Shown: in pieces, positions 1-9,496 of the stretch | Layout: every line of letters begins with the position of its first letter | How positions within the stretch are numbered: the stretch's first letter is position 1 | DNA from: Phycisphaerae bacterium | GTDB taxonomy: Bacteria; Planctomycetota; Phycisphaerae; UBA1845 | Length of the DNA: 64,000 bases | Direction: 5' to 3' | Assembly: GCA_022072505.1 (NCBI GenBank) | Contig: JAJVHU010000003.1 | Span: 18,266-82,265, forward strand | Position numbers and translations under genes: made by a program | The notes under the pieces: model-generated | What the model saw: only the letters and a program-made list of their open reading frames with translations | Database searches by the model: none | Told to the model about the DNA's origin: nothing

Positions 1-383
1 TCGAAGTAAATCTCGTCCGACGTTCGCGGACCCCGATCCGCCGCGACCGCCTGCCGAACCGCGAGGGGGACGGAGAAGACCAGCGTCAGGGGGCCGGGCC
101 AGCCCTTTGTCGTCATCCGCCGGGCGTAACCCGTCAGCGGGCCGACGTAGGTCTCGACGTGGGAGCGAGAACCGAGGTGGAGCGTGAAAGGCTTTCCGTC
201 ATCCCGGATCTTCAGCTCGCGCAGGCGGCGTATTGCCTCAGGGCGGTCGGCGCGGGCCGCGACGCCGTAAACGGTCTCGGTGGGAATGACCACCAGGCCG
301 CCCCGGTCCAGCACTTCGCCCGCGGCGACGATCGCCTCCCGCTCCGCGGAAGAGTTTCGGACCTTCATGACGCGCGCCGCCAT
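1..383 (-). CDS. tsaC: Threonylcarbamoyl-AMP synthase (Sua5/YrdC/YciO family), C-terminally cut by window edge
   Basis: The reverse strand from the ATG at 383 reads as the N-terminal 127 residues of a YrdC-domain protein. It shows the family hallmarks in order: the GGLVVIPTETVYGVA strand-loop (about residues 28-42), the KIRDDGKPFTLHL segment with the Lys/Arg residues that bind ATP and bicarbonate, and the PGPLTLVF motif. The family makes threonylcarbamoyl-AMP from threonine, bicarbonate and ATP, the first step of the t6A37 modification of ANN-decoding tRNAs. The C-terminal part lies left of the window. A second in-frame ATG at 368 could also start it. It is divergent from the fused peptidase gene across a 215-bp gap. 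The partner tsaE is in this window at 52601, not adjacent. Confidence 0.9.
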   Translation of the reverse strand, partial: MAARVMKVRNSSAEREAIVAAGEVLDRGGLVVIPTETVYGVAARADRPEAIRRLRELKIRDDGKPFTLHLGSRSHVETYVGPLTGYARRMTTKGWPGPLTLVFSVPLAVRQAVAADRGPRTSDEIYF

Positions 384-598
384 CCGGGGAACTCCTGGTG
401 CCGGATTCTGTTCCTGCGGTTCGGGAGTGTCAACACAATTAAGCGACTGTCGAACCTCGGCCGAACCCCGTGGCGGCGCTCGCGCTTCTCCGCCGGGGTG
501 GCGCGGAGTAAAGTTGACGCGACGGGTCGGGGCATCCCGGTGGGCGGATCGATGTCGGGTCGCGGGTTCGGCGCCGCACGCTTCAGGAGTTCGGAGGC

Positions 599-3500
599 AT
601 GTTGAACGTGTACCTTTTTCTCGTGGGGCTGACGGGGTTTGCAGCGGCGGCGGGCAGCGCGGAAGAACCGCTCCTGACCGTGGCGGAGAAGTCCGGGTTT
701 CAGACGACCGCCCGGTACGACGAGGTCGTTGATCTCTGCCGACGGATCGACGCCGCCTCGCCGCACGCGGCGCTGGTCGAGATGGGGCGGACCGTCGAGG
801 GAAGGTCGATCCCGGTGCTGGTGCTGGCGGACCCGCCGGTCACAACGCCCGAGGAGGCACGGCGCGGCGGGAAGCTGGTGGTGCTGGCCTTCGGGAACAT
901 CCACGCCGGCGAAGTCTGCGGCAAGGAGGCGTTGCCGATGCTGGCGCGGGAGATTCTGGCGTCTCCGAACCCGGCGCTGCTGGACCGGCTGGTGATTCTT
1001 TTTGCGCCGATCTTCAACTGCGACGGGAACGAGCGCGTCTCGAAGGACAACCGTCCGGGGCAGAACGGACCCGCGGCGGGGATGGGCGTCCGCCACAACG
1101 CTCAGGATCTCGATCTCAACCGGGATTTTGTCAAGCTGGAAAGCCCGGAGGCGCAGGCGCTGGTGCGGTTCATCACCGCGTGGGATCCGGCGATCGTCAT
1201 CGACACGCACACGACGGACGGCACGCCGCATCAATACACGATGACCTACGAAGGCCCGCGCCACGCGGCCGGCGATCCGCGCGTCATCGCGTACGTGCGG
1301 GAGCGGATGCTTCCGGACGTCACGCGGCGTCTTGAGGCGACCACCGGCTACCGCTCGTTCTTTTACGGAAATCTGCACGACGGAGGCGCGACGTGGAGCA
1401 CCGACTACGCGGATACGCCGCGCTTCAGCACGAACTACCTCGGACTGCGGAACCGCCTCGCGGTGCTGGCGGAGGCGTACGCTTACGCCTCGTTCAAGGA
1501 CCGTGTCCTCTGCACCCGGGACTTCGTGAAACTGATCCTCGAGCACGCGGCGTCCGACGCGGCGAAGATCCGGGAGTTGCTGTCCGAGGTGGACCGTGAG
1601 ACGGTCGCGCGAGGCCGTGAACCTCGACCGGAGGACCGCGTGGCGGTGCGCACGCGGGAAGGAGAGTACGACGGACCGGTGCGCATCGCCGGTTACGTCG
1701 AGATGGACGAACCGGGTCGCTCGGGACCGACGGAGACGAAGCGGGATTATGAAGCCCGGCACGTTGGGCGGTCCGTTCCGACGGCGTCCATCGCCCGGGC
1801 CTTTGCCTACGCCTTCCCCGCGTCGCTGGCGCACGTGAAGGAGAAGCTCCAGCAGCACGGGATCGTCGTCGAGGAGCTGCGTGAAGATCGGGAGATGTCG
1901 GTCGAGGTCTACCGCGTCGAGGACGTGCGCCGGGCGGACCGGCCGTTCATGAAGCATGTCACGGTCAATGAGGTCGCCGTGACGGTCCGGGAGGAAAAGC
2001 GCCGCCTTCCCGCGGGGACGATCCTTGTCCGGACGGCCCAGCCGCTGGGGACGCTGGCGTCGTATCTGCTGGAGCCGCAGTCGGCCGACGGGCTGGTGAC
2101 GTGGAACTTTTTTGATGATGACCTGATGGTCGGGCGGGATTTCCCGGTCCTGCGGCTGACGTCGCCGGTGGTTGTTGAGTCCGGGCCGGCGGCGGGATTG
2201 CCTCAGAATCGCGGGGGTCCGAGAGAAGTGACGTTCGCGGACGTGCTGGCGGGCCGGGAACCCCAGCTTCGCGGATCTCCGGCGGCGCCGCAGGGCTGGC
2301 TGGAGGACGGGGAGCATTACCTTCAGGTGCGCGAGAACCGTCTGTACAAGGTCCACGCGGCGTCGGGCGAGTCCACGCCGTTTCATGATCCGCAAAAGAT
2401 GGCCGCGGGACTGATGAAGATCGAGGGATTCACCGAGGACAAGGCGAAGACCCTCGCGGAGGCGACCCGGTTCACGATGGATGCGGCAAGGCGGGGGGCG
2501 TTGTGGAACCGCGATGGCGATCTGTTTTACGCGACGTTCGATGGCGAGTTCGCCGCACGGCTGACCAAGACCCCGGACCGCCGCGAGGAACTGGCCGACT
2601 TCAGTCCGGATGGGCGGTGGGTCAGCTTCGTGTCGGGGCAGAATCTCTTTGTCGTGGACGTGGCGACGCAGACGGAGCGACAACTCACGACCGACGGCGG
2701 GGGCCTGATCTACAACGGCAAGGCGGACTGGGTGTACTACGAGGAACTCTTCAACCGCAGCGAGCGGGCGTACTGGTGGAGCAAGGACTCCGCCGCGATC
2801 TGCTTCCTGCGGCTGGACGACGGACCGGTCAACACCTTCACGCTCGTCGATCATGAACCGGTGCGACAGCGGATCGAGGAGACGCGCTACCCGAAGGCGG
2901 GAGACCCGAACCCGCTCGTGAAGTTCGGCGTCGCGGCGGTGGACGGGAAGACGGGGCCGGTGTTCGCTGAGCTACGGACGTACGACCCGGTGCAGATCCT
3001 CATCAGCGGCGCGGGGTTCTTCCCGGGGGATGGAGCGCCGGCTTATTTCTACGTTCAGAACCGGGAGCAGACCTGGCTGGACTTCTGCACCCTGCCGCGC
3101 ACCGGCGGCGAGCCGAAAGTTTTGTTCCGCGATCAGACGCAGGCGTGGATTGAAAGCCCCGGCGAGCCGAAGTTCCTCGCGGACGGGTCGTTCCTGCTGT
3201 CCAGCGAACGCACCGGCTGGAAGCACTGGTATCTTTATGCGGCCGACGGAACCCTGAAACACGCCGTCACCACCGGAGAGTGGGAGGCCCGCGGGCTGGA
3301 GGGCGTGGACGAGGCCGGGGGCTGGGTCTACGTCACGGGAACGCGCGACAGCCACATCGCGGAGAACCTCTACCGGGCGCGCCTGGACGGGTCGGCGATC
3401 GAGCGTCTGACGCAGACGAGCGGGCATCACAACGTCAGCGTCAGTCCGAGGGGCCGTCTTTACGTGGACACCTGGAGCAGTCATGCCGCGCCGCCGCAGG

Positions 3501-4402
3501 TGGGCCTGTACCGCACGGACGGGACGCTGGTCCGCATGTTGGACACCAACCCGGTGCGAGAGCTTGAGGAGGTTCGTCGCAGCCCGGTCGAGTTGTTTCA
3601 GATCACGATGTCGGACGGCTACAAGATCGAGGCGGCGATGATCAAGCCGACGAACTTCGATCCGTCGAAAAAGTACCCGGTCTGGTTTCAGACCTACGCC
3701 GGTCCGCACGCGCCGACGGTCCGCGATGCGTGGGGAAACGGATACACGCACGAACAAAGTCAGGCGAACGAAGGCTTCATCATCTTCAAAGCCGACCCGC
3801 GCAGCGCCAGCGGGAAAGGGGCGGTGTCCGCGTGGACCGCGTACAAGCGACTCGGCGTGGCGGAAATGCGCGACATCGAGGAGGCGATCACCTGGGTGCG
3901 GTCGCAGCCTTATGTCGATCCGGACCGGATCGGGATGAGCGGATACAGCTACGGCGGTTTCATGACCGCGTACTGCCTGACGCACAGCAAGCTTTTCCGG
4001 TGCGGGATCGCGGGCGGACCGGTGACGGACTGGGGGTTGTATGACACGATCTACACCGAGCGGTACATGAACACGCCGCAAAACAACCCGAGCGGGTATG
4101 CGGAAACTTCGGTGATCGCCGCGGCGGCGAACCTGCACGGGCGGTTGCTCCTCATTCACGGGACGCTCGACGACAACGTGCATATGCAGAACACGATCAA
4201 GCTTGCCGACGCCCTGATCAAGGCGAACAAGGACTTCGAGATCATGCTTTATCCGGGATTCCGCCACGGAATCTGGGGGGAGCATTACAACCGCCTCACG
4301 ATGGATTTCATGAAGCGGAACCTGCTTGCCGCGGAACCCGCGCCGACCGTTTCACCGGCGGCGGGATCAGAGGAGGCGGCCACGGCCGCGGGAACGCCGT
4401 GA
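599..4402 (+). CDS. Exported fusion peptidase: M14 zinc carboxypeptidase domain + S9B dipeptidyl-peptidase IV
   Basis: A 1267-residue protein with an N-terminal signal-like hydrophobic stretch (residues 3-19). Residues about 30-330 form an M14 carboxypeptidase domain with zinc ligands H102-x-x-E105 and H204 and a candidate catalytic Glu292 in VLAEAYAY. Residues about 400-525 are the usual tail of planctomycete M14 proteins. From about 555 it becomes a dipeptidyl-peptidase IV: an eight-bladed-propeller N-terminal region (ADWVYYEELFNRSERAYWW, about 720) and an alpha/beta-hydrolase domain with nucleophile Ser1117 in GYSYGG, Asp1191 in GTLDDN and His1223 in GFRHG. Both active sites look intact, so one chain should combine exo-carboxypeptidase and N-terminal dipeptidase chemistry outside the cytoplasm. 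No frameshift or stop separates the halves. AGGAG at 584-588 precedes the ATG at good spacing. The fusion itself is the oddity; separate genes are the norm. Confidence 0.9.
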   Translation: MLNVYLFLVGLTGFAAAAGSAEEPLLTVAEKSGFQTTARYDEVVDLCRRIDAASPHAALVEMGRTVEGRSIPVLVLADPPVTTPEEARRGGKLVVLAFGNIHAGEVCGKEALPMLAREILASPNPALLDRLVILFAPIFNCDGNERVSKDNRPGQNGPAAGMGVRHNAQDLDLNRDFVKLESPEAQALVRFITAWDPAIVIDTHTTDGTPHQYTMTYEGPRHAAGDPRVIAYVRERMLPDVTRRLEATTGYRSFFYGNLHDGGATWSTDYADTPRFSTNYLGLRNRLAVLAEAYAYASFKDRVLCTRDFVKLILEHAASDAAKIRELLSEVDRETVARGREPRPEDRVAVRTREGEYDGPVRIAGYVEMDEPGRSGPTETKRDYEARHVGRSVPTASIARAFAYAFPASLAHVKEKLQQHGIVVEELREDREMSVEVYRVEDVRRADRPFMKHVTVNEVAVTVREEKRRLPAGTILVRTAQPLGTLASYLLEPQSADGLVTWNFFDDDLMVGRDFPVLRLTSPVVVESGPAAGLPQNRGGPREVTFADVLAGREPQLRGSPAAPQGWLEDGEHYLQVRENRLYKVHAASGESTPFHDPQKMAAGLMKIEGFTEDKAKTLAEATRFTMDAARRGALWNRDGDLFYATFDGEFAARLTKTPDRREELADFSPDGRWVSFVSGQNLFVVDVATQTERQLTTDGGGLIYNGKADWVYYEELFNRSERAYWWSKDSAAICFLRLDDGPVNTFTLVDHEPVRQRIEETRYPKAGDPNPLVKFGVAAVDGKTGPVFAELRTYDPVQILISGAGFFPGDGAPAYFYVQNREQTWLDFCTLPRTGGEPKVLFRDQTQAWIESPGEPKFLADGSFLLSSERTGWKHWYLYAADGTLKHAVTTGEWEARGLEGVDEAGGWVYVTGTRDSHIAENLYRARLDGSAIERLTQTSGHHNVSVSPRGRLYVDTWSSHAAPPQVGLYRTDGTLVRMLDTNPVRELEEVRRSPVELFQITMSDGYKIEAAMIKPTNFDPSKKYPVWFQTYAGPHAPTVRDAWGNGYTHEQSQANEGFIIFKADPRSASGKGAVSAWTAYKRLGVAEMRDIEEAITWVRSQPYVDPDRIGMSGYSYGGFMTAYCLTHSKLFRCGIAGGPVTDWGLYDTIYTERYMNTPQNNPSGYAETSVIAAAANLHGRLLLIHGTLDDNVHMQNTIKLADALIKANKDFEIMLYPGFRHGIWGEHYNRLTMDFMKRNLLAAEPAPTVSPAAGSEEAATAAGTP

Positions 4403-4430
4403 CGATCAGGCCGTGACAACGGTGAGGGAG

Positions 4431-5555
4431 ATGTCGTCAGCGGAGCAGATCAGCGGAACGGCGGCGGCGGGCGCGCCGGCATCGGGCGATGCGGACGCCG
4501 CACGGCTGCCGGAAGCGGTGGTCGCCGGGGCGGGCGTGGCGCTGATCGCGGCGGACCGCGACGGCGTCGTGCGACTCTGGAACCCGGCGGCGGCGAGGAT
4601 GTTCGGCGCGGAGGCGTCGGCGATCCTCGGCACGCGCGTCGAGAACATCCTCCCGCGGGAAATCCGCGAGGTCGCCGGCGACGCCCTGCGTAGCGCCCTG
4701 TCGGATCGGGTGGCGACGGAACTCGAGTTCCGCTATCCGGATGAGCGGGGGCGTTTTCGGGAACTCGCGGCAAACGTATCCGCGCTGACCGGGTGCGGCG
4801 GCGAGACGATCGGCGTGCTGCTTTCCGCGCGGGACATCACGCGCCGTTTCGAGGCTGAGCAACGCCTCGGCGAGGCACGGAAAATGTCGGCACTGGGCGA
4901 TCTGGCCGGAGCGGTCGCGCATCACCTGAACAACATCCTCGGCGGAATCACGACCACCGTGGATTTCGCCCTCGGCGCACGCGAGGCGGAGTCCTACCGG
5001 GTCGCGCTGGAGAGGACCGCGGAGCAGACGGCGCGTGCGGCCCGCCTGATGCGGAGTCTGCTGTCCTTTGCCGAGGGCGATCCGCAACGCGGCGGGAGGG
5101 AGAGGATCGGCGACGTGCTGGACCAGGTGATGCAAGCGTTGCGGCGGTCCGCGGCGTCGGCCGGCGTGTCCCTCGAGTCGTCATGCGGTCCGCTGCCCGG
5201 CTGGGAAGTTCCGCACAGCGCCGTGACCACGGCGCTGCTGGAGATCGTCAAGAACGCGATCGAAGCCAGCATCGCCGGAGGGCGCGTTGAAATCCGGGCG
5301 CGAAGCGAGGACGGAGGCGTGCGCATCGATGTTCTGGACACGGGGCGCGGTCTGCCCGCGAGCGCACTCGGACGGATCTTCGAACCCTTTTTTCGCGTTG
5401 ATGAGGCGACGAAGGGACCGTCCGCCGAGCACGCCGGACTGGGGCTTTCCATCGCATACGGCATCGTGCGGGCCCTGGGCGGCTCGATCGACGTCGCCTC
5501 GGATGAGAACCAAGGGTCGTGCTTCACAATCCGGCTGCCCCCGACGCCGACGTAA
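4431..5555 (+). CDS. PAS-domain sensor histidine kinase (NtrB-like), orphan
   Basis: A 374-residue soluble kinase. A PAS fold occupies about residues 25-140 (VRLWNPAAARMFG ... LLSARDITRRF), followed by a HisKA dimerisation helix with the phospho-acceptor in the H-box AVAHHLNNIL (His164) and a HATPase domain with N-box EIVKNAIEAS, G1 box DTGRGLP, F box FEPFFR and G2 box GLGLSIAYGIV. No transmembrane segment is visible, so it should sense a cytoplasmic signal. The H-box resembles NtrB/PAS-type kinases (usually AHDFNN). The ATG at 4431 lies directly behind GAGGGAG; the frame is open upstream to 4326 but that part overlaps the peptidase gene and is basic and unrelated. It starts 28 bp after the peptidase stop. 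No response-regulator gene is nearby, so its partner must be elsewhere. Confidence 0.85.
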   Translation: MSSAEQISGTAAAGAPASGDADAARLPEAVVAGAGVALIAADRDGVVRLWNPAAARMFGAEASAILGTRVENILPREIREVAGDALRSALSDRVATELEFRYPDERGRFRELAANVSALTGCGGETIGVLLSARDITRRFEAEQRLGEARKMSALGDLAGAVAHHLNNILGGITTTVDFALGAREAESYRVALERTAEQTARAARLMRSLLSFAEGDPQRGGRERIGDVLDQVMQALRRSAASAGVSLESSCGPLPGWEVPHSAVTTALLEIVKNAIEASIAGGRVEIRARSEDGGVRIDVLDTGRGLPASALGRIFEPFFRVDEATKGPSAEHAGLGLSIAYGIVRALGGSIDVASDENQGSCFTIRLPPTPT

Positions 5556-5576
5556 ACGCCACCGGCCGCGGGTTTG

Positions 5577-5618
5577 GACGCGGTTGCACAACCGAGCCGC
5601 GCCCGTGAGGAAGCGTTC
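5577..5618 (-). repeat. Dispersed repeat, reverse-oriented partial copy
   Basis: Read on the minus strand this 42-bp piece matches the core and right end of the elements at 41603-41688 and 49976-50056: the AACGCTTCCT block, the GGGCGCGGCTCGGTT core and a degenerate GCAACCGCGTC end. It begins 21 bp after the kinase stop codon. The left half of the element is not recognisable. Confidence 0.75.
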
Positions 5619-5779
5619 TCCTGAGTCTCCATCTGACTCCGGTGCGCAGCATCTTGAAGGTCTTGAGGACAAACGACGCGGCGCGCCCTGACGCCCCGGA
5701 GACGCCTCGGCGCGTGCCACGGAGGACTTCCGGGAGTAGTTCAGCGATGCATCGTCGGGGGTGGGGGCATCGAATCATG

Positions 5780-5926
5780 AAGTCCCGGAGGGACAACGGA
5801 GCGGCGGTGCGACAGGACGGTCGAGCGGCGGCGCATCGCGTCAGTCGAGCGTGGTGCGGCGGGACGGTCGAGCGTGGTGCGAGAGGTCTGCGTCCTTGCG
5901 GGGTCTCTTTCGTCCCTCCGGGACTT
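5780..5926. repeat. 15-nt perfect inverted repeat pair enclosing a direct duplication
   Basis: AAGTCCCGGAGGGAC at 5780-5794 is matched by its exact reverse complement at 5912-5926, 117 bp away. Inside, GTCGAGCGTGGTGCG occurs twice (5844-5858 and 5867-5881). This looks like a REP/BIME-type extragenic palindrome or a relic of a small mobile element. No transposase is near. Confidence 0.7.
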
Positions 5927-5947
5927 TCGGATCCCCCGCGCGGGCTT

Positions 5948-5967
5948 CCCAGCACTGGCGTGCTGGG
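5948..5967. repeat. Short palindromic hairpin
   Basis: CCCAGCAC and GTGCTGGG pair perfectly around a four-base loop. The hairpin lacks a following T-run in either direction, so it is more likely part of the repeat cluster than an intrinsic terminator. Confidence 0.55.
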
Positions 5968-6177
5968 CTGTTTTCCAGCGCCCCTGCCGGGTCTAAAAAC
6001 TCCCGGATGATCCTCCGGGGCACAACACATTCCGTCGACTCTTCCCCGCAGGTTCACGCCTCAGGGTCGCGTCGCAGGTTCACGCCAAATCATAAGTTCA
6101 TGCGATTCCAACACCCCGCAACCGGAGCCAGATGGAGACTCAGGTCGAGCCTTTCACGCGGGTTTTGAAACAGGGTG

Positions 6178-7038
6178 TTATTCTTTGTGCGCCTTGCCGA
6201 AGCCGGCCTCGCCGCGGCGGAGGGATTGCAGCAGCGCCTGAAGCGCCTTCAATTCCTCCTGCGTCGGGAGGTCGGCCGGATCGGTCGGGGCATGAAACGT
6301 GGCGATTTCGTCCCAGTTGCGGGCTTTGTCACGGTCCGGATCCTGATTCGCAATGCGCTTGAAGCGGGTCAGGAAGTCGGAAGGCTCGCGCGTCGGGACC
6401 GGGGCGCGTGAGCCGGGGCGCGTGTTCGCCGGCGGCGTGTCCAGCTTCGCGATCGACTCGCCGAGGGGATTGTGCGGCGCCTTCTCCTCCGGTCCGGTCG
6501 TGTCCACGCTGACGTGGCACAGGCGGCAGTCCACGATCATCTCGACGCGCTTCCGCAGCGACGGCGCCGCCGCACCGTCGCCCTCGGCCTCGAGCGGCGG
6601 GACGCTTTTCGGATCGGACGGGTCCGTCCCGCAGAGAATTTCCACCCAGTTCAACGCGCCGTCGCCGTCGATGTCGACGCGATCGTCCTCCGCGCCCGGT
6701 TCCATCCTGGCCAGGGTCGGCGACACCCGCCGCTCCTGCCGCCGGACGCGCTCCTGCAATGACGCGGTCGTGCCCCTCGCGTTCAGCCGCTTCCCGTAAA
6801 GCGTCAGGTCTTTGCCTTTTTCGTCGAGGTGGCAGGTGTTGCACCGCAGGTACAGCGCAAGCAGCTCGAACTTGACCTTCTCGAGATGTTCTTCCTTCCC
6901 CGCGGCGGTCGTGCCGGCCAGCAGCATCGCCCCCACGGCAACGGCCGTCCCTCTGTGACAAAACCGAGTCCAGGGGCTTCGGCAGCACGAACGTTCTCGA
7001 ACCGCGTGCCAAGTCAGGAAGCGATGGCGTGAGCGCAT
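6178..7038 (-). CDS. Secreted protein with two CxxCH haem motifs and an EF-hand-like loop
   Basis: A 286-residue protein. An Arg-rich leader of about 30 residues precedes a hydrophobic stretch (TAVAVGAMLLAG) ending near residue 47, suggesting export. It carries CNTCH (66-70) and CRLCH (171-175), each a canonical haem c attachment site, so a diheme periplasmic cytochrome is plausible. Between them DIDGDGALNWVEI (about 122-134) is an EF-hand/dockerin-type calcium loop. The rest is charged and matches no family I recognise. I chose the ATG at 7038, which has AGGA upstream at suitable spacing; the frame extends to 7074, overlapping the neighbour. It follows the 7071-8027 gene by 32 bp and is probably co-transcribed with it. 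Electron transfer is inferred from the motifs only. Confidence 0.7.
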   Translation of the reverse strand: MRSRHRFLTWHAVRERSCCRSPWTRFCHRGTAVAVGAMLLAGTTAAGKEEHLEKVKFELLALYLRCNTCHLDEKGKDLTLYGKRLNARGTTASLQERVRRQERRVSPTLARMEPGAEDDRVDIDGDGALNWVEILCGTDPSDPKSVPPLEAEGDGAAAPSLRKRVEMIVDCRLCHVSVDTTGPEEKAPHNPLGESIAKLDTPPANTRPGSRAPVPTREPSDFLTRFKRIANQDPDRDKARNWDEIATFHAPTDPADLPTQEELKALQALLQSLRRGEAGFGKAHKE

Positions 7039-7070
7039 TGAATATCCTGGTCGTGAGCCAATTCGCAGGG

Positions 7071-8027
7071 TCAACCTGGGTTTGATCCGTCCTTTTTGTC
7101 ATCGGAGGGAGGGGCGGGATTCTTCGGCGCGGATCCGGATGCACCAGCGCCCGGCGTTGAGGGCGTTGGCGCGGGTTGGTCGCCGGATGCAGCGGCGGCG
7201 GGGGGCTTGCCGGTCGCAGGCGCTTGCGGTTTTTCGGTCTTCGGCGCGGGGGTCGCGGGGCGGACGCTGCGGATGAACTTCAGGATGCGTTCCTGCTGCG
7301 GCTTGAGGGTCGAGGCTTTTCCTTCAGCCCGGATGAAAAAGGGCCCTTTCGGGTGATGCACGACGGCCGCGATCATCATCTGTCCCGCGATGGGTTTTTC
7401 GCTCTTGCCGCCCTTCGTCGCGCCTTCCAACTCGATCAGCGTCACCTTGAGCGAATTGACTTCGAATTCCTGGGCGACTTCGGCGAGGCGCGGCTTCGAT
7501 CCGTCGTCCTTGATGAACCCCTCGCACCAGTTCTTCAGGACGGTGGACGCCTTGCCCTCGCGCTCAGGAACAAAGCTGACGGCGAGGACCGCCTTGTCGC
7601 GCTTCTTCTTCGGGTCGGACATTTTGAACGCATAAAGCACCTTGTCTCCGGCGTTGGGGGCGTCAAAGACCGGCCACCCGAGGGGTTCGGTAAACTCAAT
7701 GAACGCCTTCTCCGGCTGGCGGGGCGGCGGCATTTTCGCATCTTTCAGGGCGGCTTCCGCGGCCTGCTGCTCGGCGATCCGGCCCGCAGCGCCTTTCTTT
7801 TTCGGCGGCGCCTTCTCATCGTCGGCGGGCTTCGGCGCGGGCTTGTCCACGTCGGGAAGCAGCGGCTTCGGCTCCTCCGGCGGCGGTTCCGCCGGTTTCT
7901 TTGCATCCGGCGGTCCATCCTGATCCTGAAGCATCGGCAGGGCTGAAGCCCCCCCTTTTGACGCCAAGGCAAGCGCAACCCCGAGAATCCAGAAAGCAGC
8001 CGTCGAGCGTTTTTCAGTATTGTGCAT
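7071..8027 (-). CDS. Secreted Pro/Lys/Ala-rich hypothetical protein
   Basis: A 318-residue protein with a typical signal peptide (residues 1-29, cleavage near GASA). Residues about 35-110 are low-complexity, rich in Pro, Lys, Asp and Ala. A globular core from about 105 to 255 ([16 protein letters not shown] ... [10 protein letters not shown]) has the look of a small extracytoplasmic beta-rich domain, ending in a helix that resembles a FIRSV tail of lipoprotein-like domains. The last 60 residues are again Pro/Ala-rich. I do not recognise a named family. It is the first gene of a probable two-gene minus-strand operon with the CxxCH protein and faces the epimerase gene across 211 bp. Confidence 0.65.
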   Translation of the reverse strand: MHNTEKRSTAAFWILGVALALASKGGASALPMLQDQDGPPDAKKPAEPPPEEPKPLLPDVDKPAPKPADDEKAPPKKKGAAGRIAEQQAAEAALKDAKMPPPRQPEKAFIEFTEPLGWPVFDAPNAGDKVLYAFKMSDPKKKRDKAVLAVSFVPEREGKASTVLKNWCEGFIKDDGSKPRLAEVAQEFEVNSLKVTLIELEGATKGGKSEKPIAGQMMIAAVVHHPKGPFFIRAEGKASTLKPQQERILKFIRSVRPATPAPKTEKPQAPATGKPPAAAASGDQPAPTPSTPGAGASGSAPKNPAPPSDDKKDGSNPG

Positions 8028-8238
8028 CGTAGTTACCTCCAGCCGATATCGCCGTGCGGCGGTTCAACCGCAATATGTTACCCCCCCGCCGCCGCCTCTG
8101 CGAATATCGCCTGATCGGCGCGCAGGGATGACTGCCGCGGGCAGACGATCTACACTTGCAGACCTCGTATGCGAGGCGGGAAGCCGCCGTCAGGCATGCG
8201 CGGACCTGCAAGCTGCGCGAACGTGGCGGGAGTTGATC

Positions 8239-9183
8239 GTGGCGAAACCGGGCGGCAACGTGGTCATCGCCGGGGGCAGCGGGTTCCTCGGCTTGTCGCT
8301 GGCGATGCGGCTTTCGAGCGAGGGCGCTGCGGTGGTGATTCTGTCGCGGCGGGCGCCGAGGGTCGCCGGACCGTGGCGGCACAGGTCGTGGGATGCCCGG
8401 ACCGTCGGAGACTGGTGCGACGTGCTCGACGGCGCGGCGGGGCTGGTCAACCTTGTCGGTCGAACGGTGGATTGCGTCAAGACCCCCGACCATCAGGATG
8501 AGATTCTTCGCTCGCGGGTCGAGTCGACGCGCGTGCTTGGCGCGGCGATGAAGGCCGTGAGGTCGCCGCCGCCGGTGTGGGTGCAGATGAGCACGGCGCA
8601 CATCTACGGCGACCCTCCCGACCCCGTCTGCGACGAGGACTCCCCGACGGGATACGGACTTGCGCCGTTCGTCGGACGCGCCTGGGAGGAGGCGTTTCAC
8701 GCGAGCGTGCTGACGACTCAGCGGGGCGTGGTGCTGCGGACGAGTTTTGTGATCGGGCGGGACCGGGGCGCGGGAGGCGGCGCGCTGACCCGCTTGCGCC
8801 TGCTGGTCCGGTTGGGGCTTGGCGGACCGGTCGGGAGCGGGCGGCAGGGCATGAGCTGGATTCACGAGACGGACATGAACCGGCTTTTCATCCGCGGACT
8901 GACCGACGCGGGCATGCGCGGGACGTATGTGGCCAGTTCGCCGAACCCGGTGTCACAGCGGGAGTTCATGCGGACGCTTCGGAAAGCGATGGGCATGCCG
9001 ATCGGGTTGCCCGCCTTCGCGTGGATGGTGCGGCTGGGGGCGCCGCTCCTGCTGCGAACCGACCCGGAGCTGGCGTTGTACGGGCGCTATGTCGTGTCGC
9101 GGCGTCTTGCGGAAGAGGGGTTCGAGTTTGCCTTTCCGCGCCTGGACGCGGCGCTGTCGGATCTGCTTGCGACGCGGCGATGA
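8239..9183 (+). CDS. TIGR01777-family NAD(P)-dependent epimerase/dehydratase
   Basis: A 314-residue extended short-chain dehydrogenase of the YfcH/TIGR01777 group. The N-terminal [14 protein letters not shown] is the dinucleotide-binding Gly-rich loop, [15 protein letters not shown] the strand-4 region, and the C-terminal [22 protein letters not shown] matches the typical family tail (usually ...RRLLEAGFRFRYP). I placed the start at the GTG at 8239, behind GGGAG and ten residues before the Gly-rich loop as is normal for the family; the frame is open upstream to 8020 but that part is Pro/Arg-rich and overlaps the divergent gene. The biochemical substrate of this family is not settled. Confidence 0.85.
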   Translation: MAKPGGNVVIAGGSGFLGLSLAMRLSSEGAAVVILSRRAPRVAGPWRHRSWDARTVGDWCDVLDGAAGLVNLVGRTVDCVKTPDHQDEILRSRVESTRVLGAAMKAVRSPPPVWVQMSTAHIYGDPPDPVCDEDSPTGYGLAPFVGRAWEEAFHASVLTTQRGVVLRTSFVIGRDRGAGGGALTRLRLLVRLGLGGPVGSGRQGMSWIHETDMNRLFIRGLTDAGMRGTYVASSPNPVSQREFMRTLRKAMGMPIGLPAFAWMVRLGAPLLLRTDPELALYGRYVVSRRLAEEGFEFAFPRLDAALSDLLATRR

Positions 9184-9496
9184 CCGGCGCGCAGGGGCCG
9201 ACACCCGGTTGCCCGGCGACGTGCGCCGCAGGCTTGCGTCGGCGTGCGGTTTCAGAGGTCGAGCCACGTTGAACGATCGGGCATCCCGCCTCAAAAACAC
9301 GCCCGGTCCGCCGCCGCCTGGCGCTGCTTTCACTTCGTCAAATCCCGCGATAGCATCGAAATCCGTCACGCGAGGCGCTCGCCGCGTCCGACTCGGGCGC
9401 GCGGGTTGGAGCGAGCGGGCCTTGGTGAAGACGGGTCGTCTCGGGTTGTTCCAGCGAGCGGTCGCGCCCGAAGAGACAGGCCGGGTGCGTCGCGAC
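9184..9496. other. 313-bp gap before the ABC exporter operon
   Basis: No gene is supported here. The exporter reading frame is open through the gap, but the translated part is Arg/Pro-rich and unlike adaptor N-termini. It presumably holds the operon promoter; no convincing -35/-10 pair could be picked. Confidence 0.5.

Larger units (their letters stand above)
5556..6177. other. 622-bp gap rich in repeats, no gene
   Basis: No reading frame here has plausible protein content: the open frames are short, basic and change between overlapping frames. The stretch contains one reversed copy of the dispersed core repeat (5577-5618), a long inverted repeat (5780-5926) with an internal 15-nt direct duplication, and a hairpin (5948-5967). 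It separates a plus-strand kinase gene from the end of a minus-strand gene, so it lies between convergent transcripts and could end both. Confidence 0.7.

Noticed and set aside
365..2854. An 829-codon minus-strand frame over the fusion peptidase
   Set aside because: Antisense shadow; the plus-strand peptidase has full active-site motifs and a ribosome site.
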